A stretch of DNA of 64,000 nucleotides from Paraburkholderia sp. BL23I1N1 (GTDB lineage Bacteria > Pseudomonadota > Gammaproteobacteria > Burkholderiales > Burkholderiaceae), in assembly GCF_003610295.1 (NCBI RefSeq), contig NZ_RAPV01000001.1, forward strand, positions 1,426,001 through 1,490,000, in the 5' to 3' direction. The translations under genes were made by a program, and so were the position numbers. Of the stretch, positions 20,354 through 31,543 are shown piece after piece; the stretch's first letter is position 1; each line of letters starts with the position of its first letter. The notes beneath the pieces were generated by a model. The model was not told where the DNA came from, did no database searches, and was given only the letters and a program-made list of their open reading frames with translations.

Positions 20354-20402
20354 CCCGCTCCAATTGCACTGACCCGCTGTCTACTCTGGTGAACGAACAC
20401 AG

Positions 20403-21794
20403 GTGAACGATTACAACGAGCGGAGTATCTGGCTGCGCATGCGCGCCATGCTTTCACTGAACGATCCGCGCTGGGGCCGGGGCGACGGCAATGGCGATCG
20501 CCAACGACCCAACGAACCCAAGCGTCCGCCGACCAAAGACGGTGAAGGCCCGCCCGATCTCGACGAGATGTGGCGCGATTTCAACCGTCGTTTGAGCCGG
20601 GTGTTCGGCCGCAAGGGCGGCGGTGCGGGTGGCGGCCGTCCGGACAACGGTCGCGGCGCGCGCATCGGCGTGGGTATCGTGATCGGCGTGCTGATTGCGA
20701 TCTATCTCGGCAGCGGCGTGTTCGTCGTGCAAGATGGCCAGGCCGGCGTTGTGATGCAGTTCGGCAAGTATCGCTACACAGCGGGGCAGGGTGTGCATTG
20801 GCGCCTGCCGTATCCGTTCGAAGCGCACGAACTCGTCAACATCGGCCAGATCCGCCAGGTGGAGATCGGCCGTAACAACGTGGTGCGTCTCGCCAACGTG
20901 AAAGACGCGTCGATGCTCACGCACGACGCCGATATCGTCGACGTGCGCTTTGCCGTGCAGTACCAGGTGAGCAAGCCGACCGATTATCTCTTCCGCAGCG
21001 TCGATCCCGATCAGAGCGTCATGCAGGCCGCGCAGGCGGCGGTGCGCAGCATCGTCGGCGCGCGCAGCACCAACGACATCCTCTATCAGGATCGCGAAAC
21101 AATTCGCCAGCAATTGATGGCGTCGATTCAGCAATCCCTGGATGAGTACCAGTCCGGCCTTGCCGTGACCGGTGTCACGATCCAGGGCGTGCAGGTGCCC
21201 GACCAGGTGCAAGCCGCCTTCGACGACGCCGCCAAAGTGCGTCAGGACAACGAACGCGCCAAGCGTGAAGCGCAGGCGTACGCCGCCGATTTGCTGCCGC
21301 GCGCGCAAGCCGATGTCGCGCGCCAGATCGACGAAGCGAAAACGTATAGCGACAAGACGGTGGCCCAGGCCCAGGGCGACGCTGAGCGCTTCAGGCAGGT
21401 CTACGCGCAGTACTCGAAAGCGCCCGCTGTGATCCGCGAGCGCATGTACCTGGAAACCATGCAGCAGATCTATTCGAATACGACCAAGGTGTTTGTGGAC
21501 AGCAAGAGCGGCAACAACGTGTTGTATCTGCCGCTCGACAAGCTGGTCGAGCAGACCCGCCAGCGTGTTGCTGATGCCGCTACGGCCGCTTCCGGCGCTG
21601 CCGCTGCAACGGGTGCCTCGGGTGCCTCGGGTGCCGCTGTGGCGCAAGCCGCGAGCGGTGCGGCCGCACCGTCTGCCGCTGCTTCCGCTCCCGCCGCGGC
21701 CGCAACGCCCGCCAGCCAGGCGGCCGCCAGCAGCGACGCACTGCGTTCACGCGACTCCTTCCGCAGCCGTATGCGCGAAGACGACGTTCAATAA
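20403..21794 (+). CDS. hflK: FtsH protease modulator HflK
   Basis: HflK is an SPFH (prohibitin-like) membrane protein that forms, with HflC, the large cage around FtsH. The N-terminus is Pro/Gly-rich and cytoplasmic, one span lies at about residues 83-105, and the SPFH domain and long coiled coil follow. The tail (about 400-450) is a low-complexity Ala/Ser region. The start is GTG 20403, just after hflX. hflC follows after 12 bases with an AAGGAG site, so the two are translated from one mRNA. A Bax-inhibitor-1 protein that may also act on FtsH is encoded at 8-8.8 kb. Confidence 0.95.
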   Translation: MNDYNERSIWLRMRAMLSLNDPRWGRGDGNGDRQRPNEPKRPPTKDGEGPPDLDEMWRDFNRRLSRVFGRKGGGAGGGRPDNGRGARIGVGIVIGVLIAIYLGSGVFVVQDGQAGVVMQFGKYRYTAGQGVHWRLPYPFEAHELVNIGQIRQVEIGRNNVVRLANVKDASMLTHDADIVDVRFAVQYQVSKPTDYLFRSVDPDQSVMQAAQAAVRSIVGARSTNDILYQDRETIRQQLMASIQQSLDEYQSGLAVTGVTIQGVQVPDQVQAAFDDAAKVRQDNERAKREAQAYAADLLPRAQADVARQIDEAKTYSDKTVAQAQGDAERFRQVYAQYSKAPAVIRERMYLETMQQIYSNTTKVFVDSKSGNNVLYLPLDKLVEQTRQRVADAATAASGAAAATGASGASGAAVAQAASGAAAPSAAASAPAAAATPASQAAASSDALRSRDSFRSRMREDDVQ

Positions 21795-21806
21795 GGAGCG
21801 CACATC

Positions 21807-22709
21807 ATGAACAAAATCATTGCGCTCGTAGTGGGTCTCGTCATTGTGCTGTTCGCCGCATCGTCGATGGTATTCGTGGTCGACCAGCGGCATATGGCGG
21901 TGCTGTCCTCACATGGCGATACCGCGCCCGCCTTGCTCGGTCCCGGCTTGCACGTAAAGCTGCCGCCGCCGTTGCAAACGGTCACGCTGGTCGATAACCG
22001 CATCCAGTCGCTCGACGCGCCGGATGAAGACCGCTATGTCACGTCGGACAAAACCGATCTGCTGGCCAACCCGGTGATCAAATACCGCGTGACCGATCCG
22101 CTCAAGTTGCTTGCCGAAACCAAGGGCGACGTGCAAAGCCTGTCGGACCGTCTGGCGCTGTTGTCGCGCAGCGCGCTCGGCGACGCGTTCGGCAAGGTCA
22201 CGCTGACCGATGCGCTTGCGAAGCAACAAGCCGTTGCCGACGAAGCACGTGGCACGATGGACAAGGCCGCGGCATCGCTAGGCGTTTCGGTCGTCGACGT
22301 GCAACTGACGCGCGTCGATTTTCCGGCGGCAATGGCCGACTCGGTCTACAAGCGGATGATCGCCGCACGCGAGCAGTCCGCGGCCGACGAACGGGCGAAG
22401 GGCACGGCCGAGGCCGATCAGATCAAGGCGGACGCCGTCGGCCAGCAACAGGCGATTCTCGCGGACGGCTATCGTCAGGCGCAGACCATCAAGGGCGAGG
22501 GCGATGCCAAGGCGGCGCAAATCGCGGCCGAGGCATACGGCAGCGACCCGCAGTTCTACCAGTTTTATCAAAGCATGCAGGCGTACAAGAACACCTTCAA
22601 GCCAGGCGACGTGATCGTGGTCGACCCGAGCAGCGAGTTCTTCCGCTTCATGCGTAGCCCGACCGGCGGCGCCGCCCCGGACGCTCCCGCGGCACCGCGC
22701 AAACACTGA
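21807..22709 (+). CDS. hflC: FtsH protease modulator HflC
   Basis: HflC is the partner of HflK in the periplasm-facing FtsH regulatory complex. The 300-residue protein has one N-terminal membrane span (about residues 3-24), an SPFH domain (about 25-190) and a coiled coil rich in A-E-A-D-Q-I-K-A type repeats. A C-terminal segment (F-K-P-G-D-V-I-V-V-D-P-S-S-E-F-F-R-F) matches the family end. It is close-coupled to hflK; the DUF2065 gene follows after 44 bases. Confidence 0.96.
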   Translation: MNKIIALVVGLVIVLFAASSMVFVVDQRHMAVLSSHGDTAPALLGPGLHVKLPPPLQTVTLVDNRIQSLDAPDEDRYVTSDKTDLLANPVIKYRVTDPLKLLAETKGDVQSLSDRLALLSRSALGDAFGKVTLTDALAKQQAVADEARGTMDKAAASLGVSVVDVQLTRVDFPAAMADSVYKRMIAAREQSAADERAKGTAEADQIKADAVGQQQAILADGYRQAQTIKGEGDAKAAQIAAEAYGSDPQFYQFYQSMQAYKNTFKPGDVIVVDPSSEFFRFMRSPTGGAAPDAPAAPRKH

Positions 22710-22753
22710 TAACCGGAACGCCGCGGCATCCGCATCGCGGCCCCTTCATTCGC

Positions 22754-22945
22754 ATGGACATAGCCGGCTCGTTACTGCTCGCGATCGCATTGATGCTGAT
22801 TATCGAAGGGATGTTTCCCTTCGTTTTCCCGAGCGCCTGGCGCGACACGTTCCGTAAAATAGCGGAACGGCCGCCGCATCAGATTCGCGTCGGCGGGCTG
22901 GTCGTGATGGCGCTCGGGCTGATTCTGCTGTTCATCGTGACCTGA
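22754..22945 (+). CDS. DUF2065 small inner-membrane protein
   Basis: This 63-residue protein has two hydrophobic segments (about residues 4-22 and 45-62) joined by a short loop with F-P-S-A-W-R-D-T-F-R. That is the DUF2065 (YjeT-like) pattern, found next to hflC in many proteobacteria, including E. coli. Its place after hflKC suggests a minor partner of the FtsH-HflKC complex, but no function is established. Confidence 0.88.
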   Translation: MDIAGSLLLAIALMLIIEGMFPFVFPSAWRDTFRKIAERPPHQIRVGGLVVMALGLILLFIVT

Positions 22946-23190
22946 AGGGGCGCTGCGGAGCGCCTGTAGCCCCGCACCGATGCGCTGGCGATAGGCGTGG
23001 TGCCGAGCGGTGCGGCATCAACAAGCGTCGCACCAGCGAGCGTTCCAGCGTGGGCAGGGAAGGTCGGTTGAGAGACTGCGAAGGGCAGTCACGACGCCCG
23101 CCGCAGCCGCCAAAATAGAGCTGTCGCCCGCCATTCATACACACTTACCGGCGCCCCAGTCGCCGTGTTCAACGTCGTAGGACTGTATCG

Positions 23191-24342
23191 ATGTCGACCT
23201 GGTTACTTCCCGAGAATATCGCCGACGTGCTGCCGTCGGAAGCCCGCAAGATCGAAGAGTTGCGGCGCCATCTGCTGGACCGTTTCCGCTCGTACGGCTA
23301 CGAGATGGTGATGCCGCCGCTGCTCGAATACATCGAGTCGCTGCTCACCGGCGGCGGGCACGATCTGAATCTGCGCACCTTCAAGCTCGTCGATCAGATG
23401 TCCGGGCGCACGCTCGGTCTGCGCGCCGACATTACGCCGCAGGTCGCGCGTATCGACGCGCACCTGCTGAATCGTCAGGGTGTGACGCGGCTTTGCTATG
23501 CCGGCAATGTTGCGCATACGCGTCCACGCGGCCTGCACGCCACGCGTGAACAGATTCAGATCGGCGCGGAAATCTACGGTCACGCCGGTCTCGAAGCGGA
23601 TCTGGAAATCCAGCAGTTGATGCTCGACGCGCTGCGTCTGGCCGGCCTCGCGAAGGTGCGACTCGATTTGTGTCACGCAGGCGTGCTTGCCGCGCTGATC
23701 GAAGCGGAGCCTGCTGCCGCCGAACTCGGTCAAGCGCTCTACGACGCGTTGGCCGGCAAGGACGTGCCGCGCCTCGTCGAGCTGACCGCCAATCTCACGC
23801 CGGTCACGCGCGACGCATTGCGCTCGCTTCCTACGCTCTACGGCGACGCTTCGGTGCTCGACGAAGCCCGTGCTCGCTTGCCGAGCGCACCGGCCATCGC
23901 GCGTGCGCTCGACGATCTCGCGTTCCTCGCAGGCCACGTGGACGGCGCCGAAGTGATGATCGACCTGGCCGATTTGCGCGGCTACGCGTACCACAGCGGC
24001 GTAATGTTCTCGGCGTACGTGGACGGTGTGCCGAATGCGGTTGCGCGTGGCGGCCGTTACGACCACGTCGGGCAAGCCTATGGCCGCGCGCGCGCGGCAA
24101 CCGGCTTCTCGCTCGATCTGCGCGAAGTCGCGCGCATTTCACCGGTGGAAGCTCGCAGCAGCGCGATTCTCGCGCCGTGGCAGCACGACGAAGCGTTGCG
24201 CACCAGCGTCGCCGCGCTGCGTAACGCCGGTGAGGTTGTGATCCAGGCGCTTCCTGGCCACGAGCACGATCTGGACGAATTCGCCTGCGACCGCGTGTTG
24301 GTTGAGCGCAACGGCGCGTGGGTGGTCGAACCCCGTCCCTGA
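23191..24342 (+). CDS. hisZ: ATP phosphoribosyltransferase regulatory subunit
   Basis: HisZ is a class II synthetase-like protein without charging activity. It binds short-form HisG to make the active first enzyme of histidine biosynthesis. The 383-residue protein shows synthetase-like motifs ([12 protein letters not shown], and G-G-R-Y-D near the end) but lacks the anticodon domain. Presence of HisZ implies that the genome encodes a short HisG elsewhere. About 245 bases without a gene precede it, holding a GC-rich hairpin near 22950. The hisZ-purA order is common in beta-proteobacteria. Confidence 0.95.
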   Translation: MSTWLLPENIADVLPSEARKIEELRRHLLDRFRSYGYEMVMPPLLEYIESLLTGGGHDLNLRTFKLVDQMSGRTLGLRADITPQVARIDAHLLNRQGVTRLCYAGNVAHTRPRGLHATREQIQIGAEIYGHAGLEADLEIQQLMLDALRLAGLAKVRLDLCHAGVLAALIEAEPAAAELGQALYDALAGKDVPRLVELTANLTPVTRDALRSLPTLYGDASVLDEARARLPSAPAIARALDDLAFLAGHVDGAEVMIDLADLRGYAYHSGVMFSAYVDGVPNAVARGGRYDHVGQAYGRARAATGFSLDLREVARISPVEARSSAILAPWQHDEALRTSVAALRNAGEVVIQALPGHEHDLDEFACDRVLVERNGAWVVEPRP

Positions 24343-24514
24343 GCGCGAATCGATAGAACGCTCGCGAGGCGACCCAAAGGCATTTCAGAAGGCGTCCAAA
24401 GCGTCGCCGCAACCGGCGCGGCCACTCGCCGCGCTATTTTCGATATACCCAACATAACGTGCATACCGTTGAGCGGAAACGGAAAAATTCGGAAGGTTCC
24501 GCGAACATAGGTAG

Positions 24515-25891
<1,377 letters not shown>

Positions 25892-25894
25892 GCC

Positions 25895-26485
25895 ATGGTG
25901 CAAGGTGTACCCATGATTGCGATGAAAGATCCGCGCAACGATGACAAGAACCTGTGGGTCGGCTGGGACGAGTATCACCGGCTGATCGAACTGCTGGCGT
26001 TGCAGGTGCACGAGTCGGGCTGGAAGTTCGACAAGATTCTGTGTCTCGCGCGCGGCGGTTTGCGCGTCGGCGATCAGCTCTCGCGTATTTACGATCTGCC
26101 GCTGGCGATTCTTGCCACCAGTTCGTACCGCGAAGCGGCCGGCACGGAGCAGGGCGAACTCGACATCGCGCAATACATCACCATGACGCGTGGCGAGTTG
26201 CACGGCAACGTGCTGCTGGTCGATGACCTCGTCGATTCCGGTGTGACGCTGGCACGTGTACAGCAGCATCTGAAAGAACGCTATCCGGCGATCACCGCGG
26301 TGCGCTCGGCGGTGCTGTGGTACAAGGGCTGCTCGAAAGTGAAACCCGATTACCACGTCCAGTATCTGCCTACCAATCCGTGGATTCACCAGCCGTTCGA
26401 GGAATGGGATACGGTTCGCCCGCATAACCTCGGCGCATGGATCAAGCGCGGTATGCAGCAGGAGCAGGATTCGTCGGGCACGTGA
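25895..26485 (+). CDS. Purine-type phosphoribosyltransferase
   Basis: This 196-residue type I phosphoribosyltransferase has the PRPP-binding motif V-L-L-V-D-D-L-V-D-S-G-V-T-L (about residues 107-120) and the A-R-G-G-L-R-V-G-D loop before it. It resembles bacterial xanthine/guanine/hypoxanthine salvage enzymes more than pyrimidine ones. Direct coupling to purA fits purine salvage, but the base is not proven. ATG 25895 is used; ATG 25913 has an AAGGTG eight bases upstream and is an equal candidate. A strong terminator follows. Confidence 0.85.
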   Translation: MVQGVPMIAMKDPRNDDKNLWVGWDEYHRLIELLALQVHESGWKFDKILCLARGGLRVGDQLSRIYDLPLAILATSSYREAAGTEQGELDIAQYITMTRGELHGNVLLVDDLVDSGVTLARVQQHLKERYPAITAVRSAVLWYKGCSKVKPDYHVQYLPTNPWIHQPFEEWDTVRPHNLGAWIKRGMQQEQDSSGT

Positions 26486-26535
26486 TGCGCAGTACGACGC
26501 TACACCTGTTGCGTCGTATCCCGCGCAGTGTCTGC

Positions 26536-26569
26536 AAAGCGGAGCCCAATTGGGCTCCGCTTTTTTTTT
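26536..26569 (+). terminator. Strong intrinsic terminator after the purA unit
   Basis: AAGCGGAGCCC pairs with GGGCTCCGCTT around an AATT loop and runs into nine T (26561-26569). This is a textbook rho-independent site. Confidence 0.93.
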
Positions 26570-26641
26570 GCGCGTCATATGTCCGTCGTATTGTGTTCTG
26601 TGAACGGTACCTTGCAAAAGGCGTACGCCTGCACAGACGAA

Positions 26642-26661
26642 ACGTCTGACGCAGCAGACGT
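26642..26661 (+). repeat. Perfect inverted repeat upstream of kup
   Basis: ACGTCTG (26642-26648) pairs with CAGACGT (26655-26661), loop of six. It sits between the purA-unit terminator and a TAGAAT hexamer (26742-26747), which is a weak -10 candidate for kup. The rest of the 305-base gap has no visible gene. A role as operator or leader structure is only a possibility. Confidence 0.4.
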
Positions 26662-26790
26662 GCCCAAATCGCGGTGCTACACTTCGCGGACCATCCACGT
26701 GGTGTATCCACAACAAGCCGGGCGGCGCTAGGCGGGCAGTTTAGAATAGCGGTCGTTTTTTCCGCTCAGGGAACGGATTTTCTCGCGTTT

Positions 26791-28677
26791 ATGACAGATA
26801 ACAATCACGTGCACAAACAGCCTCTGCCTTCCCTTGCGATTGCCGCGATCGGAGTGGTGTTCGGTGATATCGGCACGAGCCCGTTGTACTCGCTGAAAGA
26901 AGCCTTCAGCCCGTCACATGGCATTCCGCTGACCGATCAATCGATTCTCGGCGTGATCTCGCTGCTGTTCTGGGCGATCGTGATCGTGGTCGGCATCAAG
27001 TACGTGTTGTTCGTGATGCGTGCCGACAACAACGGCGAAGGCGGCGTCCTCGCGCTGATGGCGCTGGCAATGCGCTCTCTCGACCAGAAGTCGAAAGCGG
27101 CAGGCTTGCTGATGATGCTCGGCATTTTCGGCGCGTGCATGTTCTACGGCGACGCGGTGATTACGCCCGCCATTTCGGTGATCTCGGCCGTCGAGGGGCT
27201 GGAGATTGCCGCGCCGAATATGTCCCATCTGGTGTTGCCGCTCACGATGGTCATCCTCGTGCTGCTGTTCTGGATTCAGCGGCACGGCACGGCCACTGTC
27301 GGCCGCCTGTTTGGTCCGATCATGGTGCTGTGGTTCCTCGTGCTCGCCGCGTTGGGCCTGTGGCATATCCTGCAGTCGCCGAACGTGATCCGCGCGCTGA
27401 ACCCGTATTACGCCTACACCTTTATGGCGGCGCACGTATTGCAGGCTTACGTGGTGCTCGGCTCGGTCGTGCTGGTGCTGACCGGCGCCGAGGCGCTGTA
27501 CGCCGACATGGGCCACTTCGGCGCCAAGCCGATTCGGATGGCCTGGTACTTCCTCGTGATGCCTTCGCTGGTGCTCAACTATTTCGGGCAGGGCGCGTTG
27601 CTGATGCACGACCCGAAGGCGATTGAAAACCCGTTCTTCCTGCTCGCACCGGATTGGGCGCTGCTGCCGCTCGTGGTGCTGTCGACGGTGGCGACCGTGA
27701 TCGCCTCGCAAGCGGTGATTTCCGGCGCCTATTCGCTGACGAGCCAGGCGATCCAGCTCGGCTACGTGCCGCGCATGAAGATCCTGCATACGTCGGAACT
27801 GGCGATCGGCCAGATCTATGTTCCGGTGGTGAACTGGATGCTGCTGTTCATCATTCTGTGCATCGTGCTCGCGTTCAAGAGCTCGGATAACCTCGCCGCC
27901 GCGTACGGTATCGCGGTGACGGCCACGATGGTGATCACCACGATCCTCGCCTGCGTCGTCATGGTGAAGGTATGGAACTGGAACAAGTTCCTCGTGGCAA
28001 TGATCATCGGCGTGTTCATGTTGGTCGACTTAGGCTTTTTCGGCGCCAATCTGCTCAAGGTTGCGGAAGGCGGCTGGCTGCCGCTTTGCATCGGCGCGCT
28101 CCTGTTCTTCCTGCTGATGACCTGGTTCAAGGGCAGGATGATCGTCAAGGAGCGTACGGCGGCTGACGGCATCCCGCTGATGCCGTTCCTGCAGGGCCTG
28201 CTCGCGCATCCGCCGCATCGCGTGTCGGGTACCGCGATCTATCTGACAGGCAGCGATTCGCTCGTGCCGGTGAGCTTGCTGCACAACCTGAAGCACAACA
28301 AGGTATTGCACGAGCGCACCATTTTCCTGACCTTCGTGACGCTCGACATTCCGTATGTGAAAGACGAGGAACGCGTAACGGTAAGGGATCTCAACGGCGG
28401 TTTGTACCTCGTCAAGGCGGCGTACGGTTTCAACGAAACCCCTGACGTGAAGGCCGTGTTGCTCGAGGTGGGCCGCACGCACGACATGACGTTCGAGTTG
28501 ATGGACACGTCGTTCTTCCTCGCCCGCGAGACGGTGGTGCCGACCCAGTTGCCGGGCATGTCGGTGTGGCGCGAACGTGTGTTCGCGTGGATGCATCAGA
28601 ACGCCGCCAAGCCGACCGATTTCTTCAGCATTCCCGCCAATCGGGTGGTGGAATTGGGCACGAAGATCGAGATCTGA
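26791..28677 (+). CDS. kup: Low-affinity potassium transporter Kup
   Basis: Kup is an inner-membrane K+/H+ symporter. From ATG 26791 it has 628 residues, the normal length, and starts with cytosolic residues, then [13 protein letters not shown], the family signature. Twelve hydrophobic segments fill about residues 15-455, followed by a cytosolic C-terminal domain. The open frame continues upstream to 26674, but that extension is not conserved. The gene is monocistronic between two terminators. Confidence 0.96.
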   Translation: MTDNNHVHKQPLPSLAIAAIGVVFGDIGTSPLYSLKEAFSPSHGIPLTDQSILGVISLLFWAIVIVVGIKYVLFVMRADNNGEGGVLALMALAMRSLDQKSKAAGLLMMLGIFGACMFYGDAVITPAISVISAVEGLEIAAPNMSHLVLPLTMVILVLLFWIQRHGTATVGRLFGPIMVLWFLVLAALGLWHILQSPNVIRALNPYYAYTFMAAHVLQAYVVLGSVVLVLTGAEALYADMGHFGAKPIRMAWYFLVMPSLVLNYFGQGALLMHDPKAIENPFFLLAPDWALLPLVVLSTVATVIASQAVISGAYSLTSQAIQLGYVPRMKILHTSELAIGQIYVPVVNWMLLFIILCIVLAFKSSDNLAAAYGIAVTATMVITTILACVVMVKVWNWNKFLVAMIIGVFMLVDLGFFGANLLKVAEGGWLPLCIGALLFFLLMTWFKGRMIVKERTAADGIPLMPFLQGLLAHPPHRVSGTAIYLTGSDSLVPVSLLHNLKHNKVLHERTIFLTFVTLDIPYVKDEERVTVRDLNGGLYLVKAAYGFNETPDVKAVLLEVGRTHDMTFELMDTSFFLARETVVPTQLPGMSVWRERVFAWMHQNAAKPTDFFSIPANRVVELGTKIEI

Positions 28678-28748
28678 GGACGGACGCGGGTTCGGGCGCG
28701 CCTTGCATGCCGAGGCGCGACAGCGAAAAGCGAAAAGCGGCTAGCGAT

Positions 28749-28783
28749 AAAAAAGCCCACGCAATTGCGTGGGCTTTTTTTTT
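28749..28783. terminator. Bidirectional intrinsic terminator between kup and tex
   Basis: AAGCCCACGCAA pairs with TTGCGTGGGCTT, with six A on the left and nine T on the right. It serves convergent kup and tex. Confidence 0.92.
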
Positions 28784-28845
28784 GCCGCTCAGTCTCGTGA
28801 ACGGTGAACGTCAGTGCGCGATTCAGTCACGCACTGACGAAGCGC

Positions 28846-31188
28846 TTACTTCTGCTTGAGCTTGGCGAATGCAGCAGCCATTGCGCCGCCTGCTTCCGGT
28901 TCACGCGAGCGCTGTTGCTGCGCGCCGCGTCCACCGCCGCCGGAGCGGCCGCGATCCTGCTGGGCGCCGCCACCGCTGCGCGGCGCAGCCGCCGCGCCGA
29001 ACTCGTCGTCCAGACGCATGGTCAGGGCGATACGCTGGCGCTTCACGTCGACTTCCAGCACCTTCACCTTGACGATCTGGCCGGCTTTGACCACTTCATG
29101 CGGGTCCTTGATGAACTTCGTCGACATGGCCGACACGTGCACCAGGCCGTCCTGATGCACGCCGATGTCGATAAACGCGCCGAAGGCCGCCACGTTCGTC
29201 ACGACACCTTCGAGCACCATGCCCGGCGTCAGGTCGCTGACCTTCTCGACGCCTTCGCGGAAGGTCGCGGTCTTGAACTCGGGGCGAGGGTCGCGGCCCG
29301 GTTTTTCGAGTTCCAGCAGAATGTCGCGCACGGTCGGCAGGCCGAAACGTTCGTCGACGAATTCCGCCGGCGACAGGCCGCGCAGCGCGTCGCGATTGCC
29401 GAGCACTTCGCCGACATGCTTGCTGATCTTCGCGAGCATGCGTTCCACGACCGGATAGGCTTCCGGGTGAACCGACGAGCGGTCGAGCGGGTTCTCACCG
29501 TTGTTGATGCGCAGGAAACCGGCGGCCTGTTCGAAGGTCTTGTCGCCGAGTCGCGGCACCTTGCGCAGATGTTCGCGCGACGCGAACGGGCCGTTTGCAT
29601 CGCGATAGTCGACGATGTTGCGAGCCAGCGTTGCATTCAGGCCCGACACGCGCGCGAGCAGCGCGACCGACGCCGTATTGGCATCCACGCCGACCGCGTT
29701 CACGCAATCCTCGACCACCGCGTCGAGCGAGCGGGCCAGTTCGCGCTGGTTCACGTCGTGCTGGTATTGGCCGACGCCGATCGCCTTGGGTTCGATCTTC
29801 ACCAGTTCCGCAAGCGGATCCTGCAGGCGGCGGGCAATCGACACCGCGCCGCGCAGCGACACGTCCATGTCCGGGAATTCCTTTGCCGCGAGTTCGGATG
29901 CCGAGTACACCGACGCGCCGGCTTCCGACACGACGATCTTCTGCAACTTGAACTCCGGATGGCGCGCGATCAGTTCGCTCGCGAGCTTATCCGTTTCGCG
30001 CGACGCCGTGCCGTTGCCGATGCTGATCAGTTCAGCCTGCGTTTGCGCGCAGATGCGCGCCAGTTTCGCGATCGAACCGTCCCAGTCGCGGCGCGGTTCG
30101 TGCGGATAGATCACGTCGGTGGCGAGCACCTTGCCGGTCCGATCGACCACCGCGACTTTTACGCCGGTGCGCATACCTGGATCGAGGCCGATCACGGCCT
30201 TGGGGCCTGCCGGCGCCGCCAGCAACAGGTCCTTCAGGTTGCGCGCGAACACGCGAATCGCTTCGTGTTCGGCTTCGTCGCGCAGATTGGTCAGCAGTTC
30301 GTTTTCGATGTGCGGCTGCACCTTCACGCGCCAGCACCAGCGGCACACATCGGAGAGCCACTTATCGGCCGGGCGGTTCTGATTGGTGATGCCGAAGTGG
30401 CGAGCGATCAACGCTTCGCCCGGATGCGGCACCTGCGCGTCGAGCTCCTCGCCAAGCCCCAGCTTGACCATGAGCACGCCCGCATTGCGGCCGCGGAACA
30501 GGGCCAGCGCGCGATGCGACGGCACGGTCTTGATGGTTTCCGCGTAGTCGTAGTAGTCGCGGAATTTTTCTTCTTCCGCGTTTTCCTTGCCTTCGACCAC
30601 TTTCGACGACACCACGCCCTGGTTGAACAGGTAATCGCGCTGCTTGCCGAGCAGTTCGGCGGTTTCGCCGAACTGCTCGGAGAGGATGTCGCGCGCGCCG
30701 TCGAGCGCGGCCTTGACGTCGGCGACGCCTTTCTCGGCGTCCACGTAGGCGGCGGCTTCGGTTTGCGGGTCGAGCAGGGGATTGGCCAGCAGCGCGTCGG
30801 CGAGCGGCTGCAGACCGGCTTCGCGGGCGATCTGCGCGCGCGTGCGGCGCTTGGGCTTATACGGGAGATACAGGTCTTCCAGCACCTGCTTGCTGTCGGC
30901 GCCTTCGATCGCGGCGCGCAGCTCGTCGGTGAGCTTGCCCTGTTCGTCGATGCTGGCGATGATCGTGGCGCGCCGGTCTTCCAGCTCGCGCAGATACAGC
31001 AGGCGTTCCTCGAGATTACGCAGTTGCGTGTCGTCGAGATTGTCGGTCACTTCCTTCCGGTAGCGGGCGATGAACGGAACAGTCGCTCCTTCGTCGAGAA
31101 GTTGCACCGCGGCCGCGACCTGGCGCGGCTGGACGGACAGTTCGGCGGCGATGCGCTGTACGATCTTGAGTGCTACGGTTTCCGTCAT
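28846..31188 (-). CDS. tex: Transcription accessory protein Tex (S1 RNA-binding)
   Basis: Tex is a conserved nucleic-acid-binding protein related to eukaryotic Spt6. The 780-residue product has the helical N-terminal domain, a YqgF/RNase H-like domain (about residues 325-455), helix-hairpin-helix repeats (about 490-560) and a C-terminal S1 domain (about 645-720). The tail is Gly/Arg/Gln-rich. Its exact process is not settled, but transcription or RNA-related roles are likely. It is divergent from the coiled-coil gene and convergent with kup. Confidence 0.95.
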   Translation of the reverse strand: MTETVALKIVQRIAAELSVQPRQVAAAVQLLDEGATVPFIARYRKEVTDNLDDTQLRNLEERLLYLRELEDRRATIIASIDEQGKLTDELRAAIEGADSKQVLEDLYLPYKPKRRTRAQIAREAGLQPLADALLANPLLDPQTEAAAYVDAEKGVADVKAALDGARDILSEQFGETAELLGKQRDYLFNQGVVSSKVVEGKENAEEEKFRDYYDYAETIKTVPSHRALALFRGRNAGVLMVKLGLGEELDAQVPHPGEALIARHFGITNQNRPADKWLSDVCRWCWRVKVQPHIENELLTNLRDEAEHEAIRVFARNLKDLLLAAPAGPKAVIGLDPGMRTGVKVAVVDRTGKVLATDVIYPHEPRRDWDGSIAKLARICAQTQAELISIGNGTASRETDKLASELIARHPEFKLQKIVVSEAGASVYSASELAAKEFPDMDVSLRGAVSIARRLQDPLAELVKIEPKAIGVGQYQHDVNQRELARSLDAVVEDCVNAVGVDANTASVALLARVSGLNATLARNIVDYRDANGPFASREHLRKVPRLGDKTFEQAAGFLRINNGENPLDRSSVHPEAYPVVERMLAKISKHVGEVLGNRDALRGLSPAEFVDERFGLPTVRDILLELEKPGRDPRPEFKTATFREGVEKVSDLTPGMVLEGVVTNVAAFGAFIDIGVHQDGLVHVSAMSTKFIKDPHEVVKAGQIVKVKVLEVDVKRQRIALTMRLDDEFGAAAAPRSGGGAQQDRGRSGGGGRGAQQQRSREPEAGGAMAAAFAKLKQK

Positions 31189-31543
31189 AAGGTCTTGGTG
31201 TTCCTGCTACTCAATCAAAGGTCGCGCGCTGCGGCACACGCCGGTGCACGCTGGGCGTGCGCGCTGCGACCAGGTTGCTGGAGCGGGGCATTTTGCCATA
31301 AATGCCAAAGGGCTCAACCGCAGGGTGATAGAATTTCGGGCATGTTCCGTTGACCATTTACGACGTTGCCAATCTCCTTGTCCCTCAACCGCCTGGGCTC
31401 CCGCTTGGTCTCTCGCTTGTCACACTTGCCGTTTTTTTTTGTCGCCGCCTTTGGCGCGCTCGCCGCTTAAGTCGCTTACGTTGCTTGAATCGCTCGTGTG
31501 GGCGTCGCGGTCCGTGTTCGGGTCAAGGCTTCCGTCCAATGGG
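31189..31543. other. Divergent intergenic region between tex and the coiled-coil gene
   Basis: About 355 bases hold GC-rich imperfect repeats near 31220-31270, a TAGAAT hexamer at 31329-31334 that may be a -10, and a pyrimidine-rich stretch with nine T at about 31432-31440. Frames cross it, but nothing is recognisable as protein. Confidence 0.4.

Noticed and set aside
28804..31353. 849-codon open frame on + opposite tex
   Set aside because: Tex is unmistakable on the - strand; this frame has shadow-type composition.
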